A stretch of 42,224 bases of DNA from a virus. Position numbers and translations under genes: made by a program. Position 1 is the stretch's first letter. Each line of letters begins with the position of its first letter. Location of the stretch: positions 1 to 42,224 of IMG/VR virus record IMGVR_UViG_3300005264_000013. One strand, written 5' to 3'. Below are positions 14,798 to 22,463 of this stretch, piece after piece. The notes under the pieces were generated by a model. The model made no database searches. It had not been told where the DNA came from and worked only from the letters and a program-made list of their open reading frames with translations.

Positions 14798-16168
14798 TTA
14801 AAGTTTATATTTTCCATTGATAACATTAATCAGACTAGCTTTACCATTCGAGTAGATGAAAGCATTAGTATGTAACCAACTAGATAATCCCTGAACATAA
14901 TCTAAATCATAATCTGTAGCAGTACCAACAACATAAGTATTTCTAAACATCTCTGGTGTATGTTTATGTCCTGTTATAGATTTACCATAAGCAGCTTCGA
15001 GAGTTTTAATAGAACCTCTTGCTCCATTAGCTCCTTTATCACCATGTTGTCCTAACTGATAACCTCTAACCTTGAAGTCTTCATTACGACTTAGGAATCT
15101 AACATTACTTGGTAGTTCTCCAAAAGTTTTTAATCCTTCAACCAGTGGGTCTTGTCCTTCAATCATCTTAGTAAATAACTTAGAAGATAAATATGAATTA
15201 TGTGGTTCTTCGATAAACCTACCAGACTGAATATATCTATTTAAGAACTCATCATGATTAGATTTAGTAACTATATATTGTGTCTTAGGAGATATAGTTG
15301 AATACTCCCATAACTTATTATATACCATCTTTAATTCTTTTTCTAATGATAGTTGTCCTTTTAATCCTTTTTTACTTCTAATAACATAATCATTCATTTC
15401 GTGATGATTAATACTTGAACCATTAAATAAATCATGAAATATAGCAAACTTTGGTTTATAATGTCTTAACATTTCTTGATTAACTTTTTCAACTTTCTTA
15501 TTAGTTTCTCCAACGTGTGTATCCATTAGTACAATAGCATCAACAGAAGACTTACTCATTTTCTTATTGAGAGAATAATCTAAATCCATGAACTTACCAT
15601 TGTTTAATGATTCAACTTGTCTAAAATGAAAATCTTTATTACCATTACATTCTACAATAGTAAAACCATATTGATGGTCTCTTTTTGCTATTTGTCCTAT
15701 TCTATTAGTAGTTCTATAATTAGGTTCAGTACAAGCTCCTGTTGTTATCAAAGCTTTAGGTAGTTGTCCTACACTATTTGGAATAATCTTTAATGCTTGT
15801 TTCGGTGATGCAAAAATAGTAGATATATCATTCTGAGCAAATCTTGCCAGACCTGTTGTTGGAATGATTTGTTGTGGTCTAATAGCATAGTTAGAAATCT
15901 TAATACGCTTACTTAGAATTGTATCTCTATTAATAATTTCATACTTATCATCGTTCTCATAAAAGTATTCATCTAAGTCAGTTTCTTTTATAGACTTACC
16001 AGCCATAGGTAATATATAAATTTTGTCAACATCTTGATATTTAGCATACACTTCTAAGTTGTGTAAAAATTCTTTATTTACATTAGCTTCTCTTTGTGCA
16101 GCAGTCACAATATATTTCATTCCATTCACACTCTTCTTAATAGTTTCTTCTAAGTTAATTGTAATCAC
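14798..16168 (-). CDS. metallophosphoesterase, T5 A1-like
   Basis: 456 aa. The C-terminal two thirds carry the calcineurin-like metal ligands in order: MDTHVG (D216, H218), HDLFN (D246), SNHDE (N304, H305), GQHGDKG (H375) and GHKHTP (H401, H403). The overall pattern resembles the A1 early protein of phage T5, linked to host DNA degradation, and related phage nucleases (recognition from memory). The start is GTG at 16168 with weak ribosome-site support; an ATG 16 codons in is possible. T-rich sequence follows the stop. Co-directional with primase and RecB-like nuclease, so a nucleolytic or recombination role fits. Confidence 0.82.
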   Translation of the reverse strand: MITINLEETIKKSVNGMKYIVTAAQREANVNKEFLHNLEVYAKYQDVDKIYILPMAGKSIKETDLDEYFYENDDKYEIINRDTILSKRIKISNYAIRPQQIIPTTGLARFAQNDISTIFASPKQALKIIPNSVGQLPKALITTGACTEPNYRTTNRIGQIAKRDHQYGFTIVECNGNKDFHFRQVESLNNGKFMDLDYSLNKKMSKSSVDAIVLMDTHVGETNKKVEKVNQEMLRHYKPKFAIFHDLFNGSSINHHEMNDYVIRSKKGLKGQLSLEKELKMVYNKLWEYSTISPKTQYIVTKSNHDEFLNRYIQSGRFIEEPHNSYLSSKLFTKMIEGQDPLVEGLKTFGELPSNVRFLSRNEDFKVRGYQLGQHGDKGANGARGSIKTLEAAYGKSITGHKHTPEMFRNTYVVGTATDYDLDYVQGLSSWLHTNAFIYSNGKASLINVINGKYKL

Positions 16169-16212
16169 CGAATAATTTAATTCAGTCCTTTCTTCAATAG
16201 GATTCTCCCTAT

Positions 16213-17067
16213 TTATCTATAATTTCTAATTTCTTCAAAGATGTCATAACCATTAACATCAAACCATTCTTTTACTTCACTAAACAAAAATCTTCTTGGT
16301 TGTAGCTTTGCCCATTTAACCCAACCATTAGTTCCAGCATAAAGATTTGTATGTTCAAAATCATTATAATTTACTGATAATTGTTTTCTAAATGAATCTG
16401 TGTTTAAATCTCTATTAACACATTCAATAATAGCATTTTTAAATAATACATTATGCATCTCTGTTTTATATTCAAAATGGTTTAATAACCATCTAATCAA
16501 CCATGTGTTATCATAAATAATATCACATTCTTTTGATTTGTTTTCTTTATGATATTTTACAATCTGTATTGCATCATGTACTAATTTTGGTTCAAGATAA
16601 TTTCTAATATCTCCATCTGAATTTGTTGATACTAACTCCATAACATTCTTATGCTTAAAATGTGGTTTATTTTCCATAGCAATAAGATGTCCTTGTGTTC
16701 TTGCAGTAGAACAATCAGCTTCTGACCATTCAAAATATTTATCAAAGAATAGAGTTATATATTCTCTTCTCACTTCAACATCAAGAGCTTCTAATCCAAC
16801 AACTCTATATAGATGAATATGTGGACTTCTACCTTTAGCATCATAAACAAAGTATTTATAACCATTAGCTTTTAATCTTCTAAGACTTATACGAACTAAC
16901 TTATCAGCAAAATTTCTATCATTTGTATCAAATTCAATAACAATTTCATCATCCATGATACTTCTAAGATTATCTGTGTCCTTTCTTGCTCTATTAGTTC
17001 TTGTTTCATTAGTTTTACTAACAAATACAAGATTTCTACTATCGATTAGCTCATATATACTTTCCAT
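16213..17067 (-). CDS. archaeo-eukaryotic-type primase (PrimPol-like)
   Basis: 284 aa. AEP motif I is seen as VIEFDTND (D47, D50), motif II as GRSPHIHLY (S81, H83, H85), and a downstream acidic residue in EADCSTARTQG (D118) is the likely third metal ligand. The C-terminal part is helical without a helicase. It overlaps the upstream nuclease gene (TAATG). Expected to make primers for the PolB encoded downstream in the same operon. Confidence 0.85.
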   Translation of the reverse strand: MESIYELIDSRNLVFVSKTNETRTNRARKDTDNLRSIMDDEIVIEFDTNDRNFADKLVRISLRRLKANGYKYFVYDAKGRSPHIHLYRVVGLEALDVEVRREYITLFFDKYFEWSEADCSTARTQGHLIAMENKPHFKHKNVMELVSTNSDGDIRNYLEPKLVHDAIQIVKYHKENKSKECDIIYDNTWLIRWLLNHFEYKTEMHNVLFKNAIIECVNRDLNTDSFRKQLSVNYNDFEHTNLYAGTNGWVKWAKLQPRRFLFSEVKEWFDVNGYDIFEEIRNYR

Positions 17068-17894
17068 TATAACATCTTCTCTATTTTTATTTTATGTTTG
17101 AAGTCTCTTGCTGCTTCTGAGTCTTCTTTTGCTAATTCATACACTTCTTTAATCTTTTTTTGTACAACATTTATCAACCATTTGATTTGTTGTGTGTTGT
17201 GAGCATCTACTCTGAAATAATATTTCTGACAATATTTAAGATAGTCAACTCCCAACCATTCCACTTTATGACCTTCTTCTTGTAGAAGTAAAGCATAAAT
17301 CATTAGTTGAATATAATATTCTGTGTGAAATGTTGTTCTTGTTTTGCTTGAAGTCTTATAATCTTCTGGTACAACAGACAACATAGTATTCATAACATTA
17401 GACATCTTATGAAATTTATCTTTTGTGAAACAAGCATCTACATAACCATGTATCTTTAACTCTTTATTTTCTGCATGATACTCTTTCCATTCTGGTGAAT
17501 TATATTCAAATGCTTTCTTAGCACCATATTTTCCTTCAAGTCTTTTAGTTTCTTCAACCCATACTTGTATATATTTAGTAAGATACTCTTTTATGATGTC
17601 TTTATTCATAATATCATTTTCCATCTTAGTAATTCTTTCTGAGTTGTCTATATATTTAGTAAATAATTCTGAAAACCTTCTAGTAGCAAACTGACTTATA
17701 TTTTCATCATCCTTTGGTTCTTCTGTAAAGAAGTCTTCATTGAATGAATGAGTTGCATGACCAGATGCAAAATAAATATTATCATCTTGTTCTTTACCAA
17801 GTACATATCTATCATACCATTGTTTATAATTAAATAGGAATGATGTTATCTCACTTGGTGAGTTCATCTCTCTCGGTTCTATAATTTCTGTCAT
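17067..17894 (-). CDS. Cas4/RecB-like PD-(D/E)XK nuclease
   Basis: 275 aa. The N-terminal SPSEITSFLFNYKQWYDRYV matches the opening of the PDDEXK_1 family. Catalytic signature: G45-H49, GYVDA (D153), EDYKTSS (D178, K180) and YIQLMIYAL (Q196, Y200). None of the cysteines characteristic of the Cas4 iron-sulfur cluster is seen. Probably a recombination exonuclease. Its promoter overlaps the end of the preceding gene. Confidence 0.85.
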   Translation of the reverse strand: MTEIIEPREMNSPSEITSFLFNYKQWYDRYVLGKEQDDNIYFASGHATHSFNEDFFTEEPKDDENISQFATRRFSELFTKYIDNSERITKMENDIMNKDIIKEYLTKYIQVWVEETKRLEGKYGAKKAFEYNSPEWKEYHAENKELKIHGYVDACFTKDKFHKMSNVMNTMLSVVPEDYKTSSKTRTTFHTEYYIQLMIYALLLQEEGHKVEWLGVDYLKYCQKYYFRVDAHNTQQIKWLINVVQKKIKEVYELAKEDSEAARDFKHKIKIEKML

Positions 17895-17908
17895 AATATT
17901 CTCTAAGA

Positions 17909-17934
17909 CATACTTGTTTATATATCTTTCGTTT
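17909..17934 (-). promoter_or_regulatory. archaeal promoter overlapping an upstream stop codon
   Basis: Leftward GAAAGATATATAAACAAGTA with the TATA centre 28 nt from the ATG at 17894. The TAA of the gene at 17918-18085 is part of this TATA box. Confidence 0.75.
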
Positions 17935-18085
17935 CTAATTCAAAATCATATAAGATTTCATTGACATAATTCAATATTATAGCTTTCTGTCTTTCCTGTT
18001 CAAACTCATCTACTGAATCTATAATAGAATCTATTGACATAGCTATTTGTTTCTTATTAAACTTAATTTTTTCTTCTTTGTTCAT
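17918..18085 (-). CDS. helical acidic protein, 55 aa
   Basis: MNKEEKIKFNKKQIAMSIDS; all-helical. It overlaps the end of the Nmad1-like gene by 23 nt, and its last codons double as the TATA box for the nuclease gene. Unknown function. Confidence 0.65.
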   Translation of the reverse strand: MNKEEKIKFNKKQIAMSIDSIIDSVDEFEQERQKAIILNYVNEILYDFELETKDI

Positions 18086-18386
18086 TTTTATCACTTAGAT
18101 AACATTGTAGTATGTTTGCATAATTTCTTAAATCACTTAATGTGTCTAAAATAGATTCATCTTTCACTGCAGCTTCTTTCGTTAATAAATTACCAATTCT
18201 TGCCATCTTATCAGACATTCTAACTAAGATTCCTTTCTCTGCAGAACAAACACCTAATGACTCAACAACTCTAAAATTTGAGAATGGGTCTGTGTTTGTA
18301 GCATAGTCTTGATTCTTCATTTTTACAATGTCTATATCTTTCTTAGCATTGGTTTCTAACATTTCAATAAAGTCTTTTCGTATCAT
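18063..18386 (-). CDS. Nmad1/DUF1599-like protein (nucleotide-modification associated)
   Basis: 107 aa. The pattern KNQDYATNTDPFSNFR, then GILVRMSDKMARIGNLL, then DESILDTLSDLRNYANIL matches the DUF1599/Nmad1 family often found in phages beside nucleotide-metabolism or DNA-modification genes (family recalled, not searched). Helical with acidic residues as in MazG-like folds; the biochemical role is inferred only. First gene of the leftward replication block, preceded by a late-type promoter core about 27 nt upstream. Confidence 0.8.
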   Translation of the reverse strand: MIRKDFIEMLETNAKKDIDIVKMKNQDYATNTDPFSNFRVVESLGVCSAEKGILVRMSDKMARIGNLLTKEAAVKDESILDTLSDLRNYANILQCYLSDKNEQRRKN

Positions 18387-18401
18387 ATATATAATAAAGA
18401 T

Positions 18402-18431
18402 GTACTACTATATAATATCTACTATCTTTTT
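18402..18431 (-). promoter_or_regulatory. late-type promoter core before 18386
   Basis: Leftward AGATAGTAGATATTATATAG then TAGTAC. It matches the core of the promoters at 27700, 37913 and 41743 but lacks a clear GATTTCAAG upstream element. TATA-like centre about 27 nt from the ATG. Confidence 0.6.
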
Positions 18432-18670
18432 CTGATAAGGTTTATAAACCTAAATTTATCCATTAAAAATACAGGATGCGTCAGGAACATATATAATAAC
18501 ATATTGTTGTTAATAAAAGACTATGGCTACAACTCCTATCCCCTCAAAAAAACATATACACCTTCGGTGAGCTGTTATTTTTTTATTCGTGAACCTTATA
18601 GAGAAAGAGATTTAATTTACACTCATGGCACTTATCACACCCTAATCTTTATGTGATGTTTCGTAAAGTC

Positions 18671-18685
18671 GGTACTTTGTGGTAT
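18671..18685 (-). repeat. 15-bp motif shared with 42194-42208
   Basis: Leftward ATACCACAAAGTACC followed after 7 nt by CGAAA. The same 15 bases with CGAAA at the same spacing occur, in the other orientation, at the window end. Confidence 0.6.
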
Positions 18686-18758
18686 ATTAGTTTCATATTC
18701 TGTGATTATCAGAATCAACTTCAACTGACCTTTACTTGAGTTACTTTTAAAAGTGGTA

Positions 18759-18786
18759 AGGTATAACATCCGAAGACATTATACCT
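18759..18786. other. 8-bp stem-loop
   Basis: AGGTATAA (18759-18766) pairs perfectly with TTATACCT (18779-18786) around a 12-nt loop. On the + strand CTTTT follows. Possible terminator, operator or part of an RNA. Confidence 0.45.
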
Positions 18787-18855
18787 CTTTTACATAGTTT
18801 TATTTATTTGTCTCTTCGAGTTCGATAAAAAACAAACTTCTATTATGTGTATATA

Positions 18856-18890
18856 CTTACTACTATATAATATTATGTAGGAAAAACTCT
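18856..18890 (-). promoter_or_regulatory. orphan late-type promoter
   Basis: Leftward AGTTTTTCCTACATAATATT then ATATAGTAGTAAG: the same core and spacing as the promoter of the protease gene (37913-37953). No gene lies to its left for about 470 nt, so it may produce a non-coding RNA or a long leader. Confidence 0.5.
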
Positions 18891-18972
18891 ACGACAACAT
18901 CATATTGCATTTCGATGTGAGTAATACAAGAATAACTAATATGTATTTCTTTATAAGTCTTTTGGTTTTAAA

Positions 18973-18999
18973 AAGGAAAGTTATATAAACAAGTATACC
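18973..18999 (+). promoter_or_regulatory. archaeal BRE/TATA promoter (rightward)
   Basis: GGAAAGTTATATAAACAAGT with the TATA centre about 30 nt before the ATG at 19013, predicting a leaderless transcript. Confidence 0.75.
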
Positions 19000-19012
19000 A
19001 TATATATCTAAT

Positions 19013-19537
19013 ATGATACTAAAAAAACTTATGTTTAAGATTAGTAGTTACTTCTACTTTAGGTTAAAAAATAAAATGTTTAGGTGGGACAAGATGATAC
19101 ATGATAGACTAATAGATATTGTTCAGCATGATATACACTATAAAGCACATATTGCTGGAGAAGAAGTAATTACAGTGAGAGAATTTAAGTTTTGTTATAA
19201 GAAGAATACATCTTTATATCAGTCAGACTATTTCAAATCTGGTATGAAAAAATTCATTAATGGAGAGATGGATTTATTATCTATATATCCAGAAAGAAAA
19301 GAATATGAATTATATGAAATTAAAACAACTAAGACAAAGAAAGCTATGACAAAAGCAAAGAAACAAGTTGGAATAGATAATGGTCTAATTAATTATATAA
19401 AGACACATAAAGGAGTAATTACAGAATTAGATGATATAATCAATGACGAGTATAAATGTGCTGGTAAGAACGTAGTATATAATAGAACAGAAGGTGCTAA
19501 GCTTACAGATACATATTATAAACATAAATATAAATAG
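19013..19537 (+). CDS. putative PD-(D/E)XK nuclease
   Basis: 174 aa. GEMDLLSIYP (D87) followed by YELYEIKTTKTKK (E102, K104) and KAKKQV (Q118) fits the D-ExK-Q active site of Hjc/VRR-like restriction-fold nucleases. The N-terminal 25 residues are basic and hydrophobic. The start is the first ATG, placed correctly for a leaderless message; later ATGs (19031, 19076) are possible. First gene of the only multi-gene rightward operon. Could be a Holliday-junction or structure-specific nuclease. Confidence 0.65.
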   Translation: MILKKLMFKISSYFYFRLKNKMFRWDKMIHDRLIDIVQHDIHYKAHIAGEEVITVREFKFCYKKNTSLYQSDYFKSGMKKFINGEMDLLSIYPERKEYELYEIKTTKTKKAMTKAKKQVGIDNGLINYIKTHKGVITELDDIINDEYKCAGKNVVYNRTEGAKLTDTYYKHKYK

Positions 19538-19549
19538 GAGATGAGGGAA

Positions 19550-19702
19550 ATGAAAGAAGGAGATATAACAACAATTGTTCTACACGATTATTACCCAGAA
19601 GGAGATGTTGATGTAGAAGTAGAAGGAATAATCATTGAAGTTAACAATAATAGATATACAGTGGACTGTGGTGGAGTATTATATGAGGTAGAAGATGATT
19701 AA
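19550..19702 (+). CDS. acidic beta-rich protein, 50 aa
   Basis: MKEGDITTIVLHDYYPEGDV, then alternating beta strands and CGGVLYEVEDD; looks like a small barrel. GGAGATGA lies 5 nt before the ATG. An in-frame ATG at 19541 lies inside this site and is less likely. Unknown function. Confidence 0.7.
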   Translation: MKEGDITTIVLHDYYPEGDVDVEVEGIIIEVNNNRYTVDCGGVLYEVEDD

Positions 19703-19859
19703 AGAAGAATTAAACCTAAAAATAATAGAAGCAGAAGACAAAATAGAAAAAATATTAAGAACTTTAGAAGAAGAAACTGGTTTACAAGTAAATGATTACA
19801 TAATAGAAAGATATTGTGATAATGCTTTTATGACTAGTTTTTCTTTAAAATTGGGGTGA
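19695..19859 (+). CDS. helical protein, 54 aa
   Basis: MIKEELNLKIIEAEDKIEKI; coiled-coil-like. Overlaps the upstream gene by 8 nt with GAGGT in front. Unknown function. Confidence 0.65.
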   Translation: MIKEELNLKIIEAEDKIEKILRTLEEETGLQVNDYIIERYCDNAFMTSFSLKLG

Positions 19860-19870
19860 TTTAGATTAAA

Positions 19871-20062
19871 ATGTATGATAACTTAAGGATAGTAGAGCCA
19901 TCTGAGATGGAAGATTATGTAGTTCATTATGATGGAGAACAAATACCAAACATAGTTGGTATGATTTTACTTTTTGATACAGATATTATTGATAAAGAAT
20001 TAAAGACAAGAAAAGATAAGAATTGGTCTAAGGTTGGAACAAAACATTGGGCAGAGAGATAA
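19871..20062 (+). CDS. hypothetical protein, 63 aa
   Basis: MYDNLRIVEPSEMEDYVVHY; acidic N-terminal half, basic tail. GGGGTGATTT serves as ribosome site. No family recognised. Confidence 0.65.
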   Translation: MYDNLRIVEPSEMEDYVVHYDGEQIPNIVGMILLFDTDIIDKELKTRKDKNWSKVGTKHWAER

Positions 20063-20064
20063 AA

Positions 20065-20448
20065 ATGGAAGATAAAGATATATCAGATGAAGAATGGAAT
20101 CTATATTTAACTAAATATAAAGATAAATATGTAACTAAACTACAAAAGAATGGTATTAGATGTTTTAAATGTAAACATGGTACTATTGAACCATTCAGTT
20201 TAACAACCAGATATTTAGGATATTGGGGATACTATGAAACATCAAGACAAAAGAATACTTGTATGAATAAACTACCAGACTATGTAGAAACCACTATAGA
20301 TTGTGATACAGAGTTTGGATGTAAGTTTCCAGAAAATAAACTAATAGAATTAGAAAATATATTTAAGATAAACAAGAAAAAAGAGCTAACTAGAAAAACA
20401 AAAAGAAAACTAAGAAAGAACATCAAAAAAGCAAGAAAATACCTTTAG
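20065..20448 (+). CDS. Cys-containing basic protein, 127 aa
   Basis: The start is placed at the ATG at 20065 (MEDKDISDEEWNLY), 2 nt after the upstream stop. CFKCKHG (C35, C38) plus two later Cys (TCMN, FGCKF) may bind zinc. The last 30 residues are almost entirely Lys/Arg, suggesting nucleic-acid binding. Last gene of the rightward operon. Confidence 0.7.
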   Translation: MEDKDISDEEWNLYLTKYKDKYVTKLQKNGIRCFKCKHGTIEPFSLTTRYLGYWGYYETSRQKNTCMNKLPDYVETTIDCDTEFGCKFPENKLIELENIFKINKKKELTRKTKRKLRKNIKKARKYL

Positions 20449-20487
20449 GGTTACATTAGTATCTAAAAAAGAAAAAGTCTTAAATTT

Positions 20488-20512
20488 GAGCTGTAAGTAG
20501 GCTTCTACTTAG
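20488..20512 (+). repeat. 25-bp bipartite operon-end element, copy 2
   Basis: GAGCTGTAA, six variable bases, TTCTACTTAG; identical arms and spacing to 4966-4990. Here the variable part completes a small hairpin (AAGTAG with CTACTT). It lies between convergent operons. Confidence 0.6.
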
Positions 20513-20527
20513 GAATAATTTTAAAAT

Positions 20528-20557
20528 AAAAAGAAAAAAAAGAGTCCAATTGGACTC
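20528..20557 (-). terminator. intrinsic-type terminator of the virion operon
   Basis: The perfect palindrome GAGTCCAATTGGACTC (20542-20557), read leftward, is followed immediately by TTTTTTTT and further T-rich sequence. It lies about 25 nt beyond the stop of the last leftward virion-block gene. Confidence 0.8.
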
Positions 20558-20582
20558 AGTGTTGTTGTTTTAAAATAAAACC

Positions 20583-21194
20583 TTAATGTTTAGTAATACT
20601 TGAGATAGTATATTTACCATGGCTTAGTTTAACTTTTACATCAACCATTTTAAATTTCTCTTCATCTAAGTCTTCTACTTCAACTTTCATAATAACTGAA
20701 CCTTTATTACAGTCATCATTCATTTTTAAGTCTAATAGGTCTTCATAGTCTGAATGAGTCTCAAATACTTTAATATCTTCTTCGTCTCTAAATAAGCCAG
20801 ACCATAGATTTGCGTCATCTAATTCTTCTTTAAAGTCTTCTGAGTCAATTAAAGAGATAGCTTCTACAATTAATTTGTTTTCAGCATCTACAACTTCTTT
20901 CCAGTCATCATAGTCTTCAATAATTTCTCTACCTTCTAAAGTTAATACTAATTCATCATAAGCAGATGTGTCCATAACAGTAACATTTACTGGTACTTCT
21001 TTTTCAACTACTAATGTTTCAACAACTGGGTCACAAACGAAAGCACTAATTTCAGATTCTAGTCCTAAAATTTTTTCGTTAAGTGAGTCAGTAGTATTTC
21101 CTTGTTTTAAAGCAATAGTTCCAAATACTGATGCACCAATTAATGATACTCCAGCTGCAATTGCTAAACCTGTATGTAATTTATCTGTTTTCAT
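20583..21194 (-). CDS. membrane-anchored acidic protein, 203 aa
   Basis: A single N-terminal transmembrane or signal segment (residues 8-28, TGLAIAAGVSLIGASVFGTI) follows a short basic start. The remainder is acidic with a short coiled coil, two cysteines (C54 and C162) that could pair, and a beta-rich end. Topology suggests the bulk lies outside the membrane. It follows the holin-like genes and has its own strong promoter and leader hairpin. Candidate lysis, envelope or exclusion function; no family recognised. Confidence 0.75.
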   Translation of the reverse strand: MKTDKLHTGLAIAAGVSLIGASVFGTIALKQGNTTDSLNEKILGLESEISAFVCDPVVETLVVEKEVPVNVTVMDTSAYDELVLTLEGREIIEDYDDWKEVVDAENKLIVEAISLIDSEDFKEELDDANLWSGLFRDEEDIKVFETHSDYEDLLDLKMNDDCNKGSVIMKVEVEDLDEEKFKMVDVKVKLSHGKYTISSITKH

Positions 21195-21207
21195 TTTGTA
21201 TATCTCC

Positions 21208-21238
21208 GATAGATTAATCTTATATGAGTCAATCTATC
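21208..21238 (-). promoter_or_regulatory. 5' leader hairpin before 21194
   Basis: GATAGATT and AATCTATC form a perfect 8-bp stem with a 15-nt loop in the leader of the gene at 20583-21194. A GGAGAT ribosome site follows directly, so the hairpin may affect translation or message stability. Confidence 0.5.
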
Positions 21239-21261
21239 CATACGTTATATTTTGTGAGAAT

Positions 21262-21286
21262 TAAGTTATATATAAACCTTTTGTTT
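21262..21286 (-). promoter_or_regulatory. archaeal BRE/TATA promoter
   Basis: Leftward ACAAAAGGTTTATATATAAC, about 78 nt before the ATG at 21194, giving a leader of roughly 50 nt that contains the hairpin at 21208-21238. Confidence 0.65.
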
Positions 21287-21367
21287 TTATATCTATATTT
21301 TAAAGCGTTTTGGGATAATAAAAAAGATACCCCCGTATCTAATGGTGAAGTTTTCAAAAAGAAAACC

Positions 21368-21601
21368 TCAGTAATCTTTTACCCAGAACTCAATTATATC
21401 AAAGCTCATTTTAGCTAGTCCTGTTACAACTACAATCATAGTAGGATTCTCTTTAAAGAAAATCAAACCAAATAGTAATGGTGCTGCAACCTTTGCTATT
21501 TCTTTTATAGTTTTTAATTGTCCTTTCATAAATTCTTTAAGTTTCCAGTTACTTAAACTGAATTTTGGACTTTTAAGATAATTTTTTAATTCATTAGTCA
21601 T
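21368..21601 (-). CDS. holin-like membrane protein, 77 aa
   Basis: The start is set at the ATG at 21601 (MTNELKNYLKSPKF) with GAGGT upstream. Basic N-terminal half, then two hydrophobic helices (VAAPLLFGLIFF and IVVVTGLAKM), and a short charged end. Size, topology and adjacency to an XhlA-like protein suggest a holin; not proven by motif. Confidence 0.6.
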   Translation of the reverse strand: MTNELKNYLKSPKFSLSNWKLKEFMKGQLKTIKEIAKVAAPLLFGLIFFKENPTMIVVVTGLAKMSFDIIEFWVKDY

Positions 21602-21602
21602 T

Positions 21603-21902
21603 TTATATACCTCGCATAAGTGCAATTATTTGTATGAGACCCAATAAAAACATTCCAACAGCCAATGCTGCATGAAACCAAAAGTGAGAGTCTCTCTTTT
21701 TTTCTTTATTTTCGTCTTTAATATCTATTTTATCATTATTATGTTGATGTTCAATTCTACTAAGTTCTTCTTTAGTAGCATACTTATCATCAGCACATTC
21801 TATAAATTTGTCTAATTTTTTGTCAATTTTATTTAAGTTTATATCTAAGTTATCTAGCTTTGTTTCCACAATAACCAACCTCTCTCTGTCGTGTTCATTC
21901 AT
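21603..21902 (-). CDS. XhlA-like holin/hemolysin accessory protein
   Basis: 99 aa from the ATG at 21902 (MNEHDRERLVIVETKLDNLD). A long N-terminal coiled coil with heptads (LDNLDINLNKIDKKLDKF) is followed by one C-terminal transmembrane helix (AALAVGMFLLGLIQIIALM). This is the layout of XhlA-type proteins that cooperate with holins in bacterial phages; in archaeal viruses the role is inferred. Directly followed by the holin-like gene. Confidence 0.65.
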   Translation of the reverse strand: MNEHDRERLVIVETKLDNLDINLNKIDKKLDKFIECADDKYATKEELSRIEHQHNNDKIDIKDENKEKKRDSHFWFHAALAVGMFLLGLIQIIALMRGI

Positions 21903-21913
21903 TCTATTCAACC

Positions 21914-22462
21914 TTAAATAAGACTTCCATCTTTATATTTCCAAATAGTTATACTAATAGTTTTTAAATACCCTTTAGGATATGCTAAAGTGTCAACATT
22001 TAAATCAAATCCACTAGTTTTTTGAGATGCTGTTGGGGCATAAATACCATATATGTTTCTAACTCCACCAGTATTTGAATAATTATCTGTACACGTTTGT
22101 ATAGAGTTTGTTGTATAAAAATCCATGGATGTTATATTTGTTGTATCTGCAGTAAATTTTATCTTTGTTAGTCCCACATTAGTAGACACCACACTATATC
22201 CAACCCAATAAATTTCGATATAATCGTAATCTTTGGTTTCAGAAGATATTGCTATTGTATGAGATGCTGTATCATTAGTACTAATAGCGTTAATATCCAA
22301 ATCTGAACCAGTATATTGTGTTTCTAACATTCTAATAGGTAATGAATCTATTTTATCATCATAATCATCTATTATTGCATCGTTTGTATCGTTCATGTCT
22401 TGGAATGAAGGTGTCTCTTGAATCCAATCAGAACCCCCTAATTGTGTGTTTCTAATTGCCAT
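21914..22462 (-). CDS. virion or baseplate accessory protein, 182 aa
   Basis: Short N-terminal adaptor-like segment (MAIRNTQLGGSDWIQETPSF), then a beta-rich, Thr/Ser-rich domain lacking charged clusters, as in tail-tip and receptor-binding proteins. It sits among tail-fibre genes. No family recognised. Confidence 0.65.
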   Translation of the reverse strand: MAIRNTQLGGSDWIQETPSFQDMNDTNDAIIDDYDDKIDSLPIRMLETQYTGSDLDINAISTNDTASHTIAISSETKDYDYIEIYWVGYSVVSTNVGLTKIKFTADTTNITSMDFYTTNSIQTCTDNYSNTGGVRNIYGIYAPTASQKTSGFDLNVDTLAYPKGYLKTISITIWKYKDGSLI

Positions 22463-22463
22463 T

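Larger units (their letters stand above)
18387..19012. other. 626-bp non-coding divergent region (possible origin or ncRNA locus)
   Basis: No credible gene: the longest frames are around 15 codons. It separates leftward replication genes from rightward genes. It holds a 14-bp perfect palindrome (18438-18451, AGGTTTATAAACCT), one copy of the bipartite motif shared with the window end (18671-18685), an inverted repeat ATTCTG/CAGAAT near 18700, an 8-bp hairpin at 18759-18786, two late-type promoter cores facing left and one early promoter facing right. Confidence 0.65.

Noticed and set aside
17067-17894. CRISPR-associated Cas4
   Set aside because: No CRISPR array or other cas gene is present and the usual cysteine cluster is not seen; a viral recombination nuclease is the simpler reading.
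18387-19012. Possible tRNA suggested by a GTTCGA-like loop near 18815
   Set aside because: No acceptor stem, D-arm or anticodon arm could be fitted on either strand.
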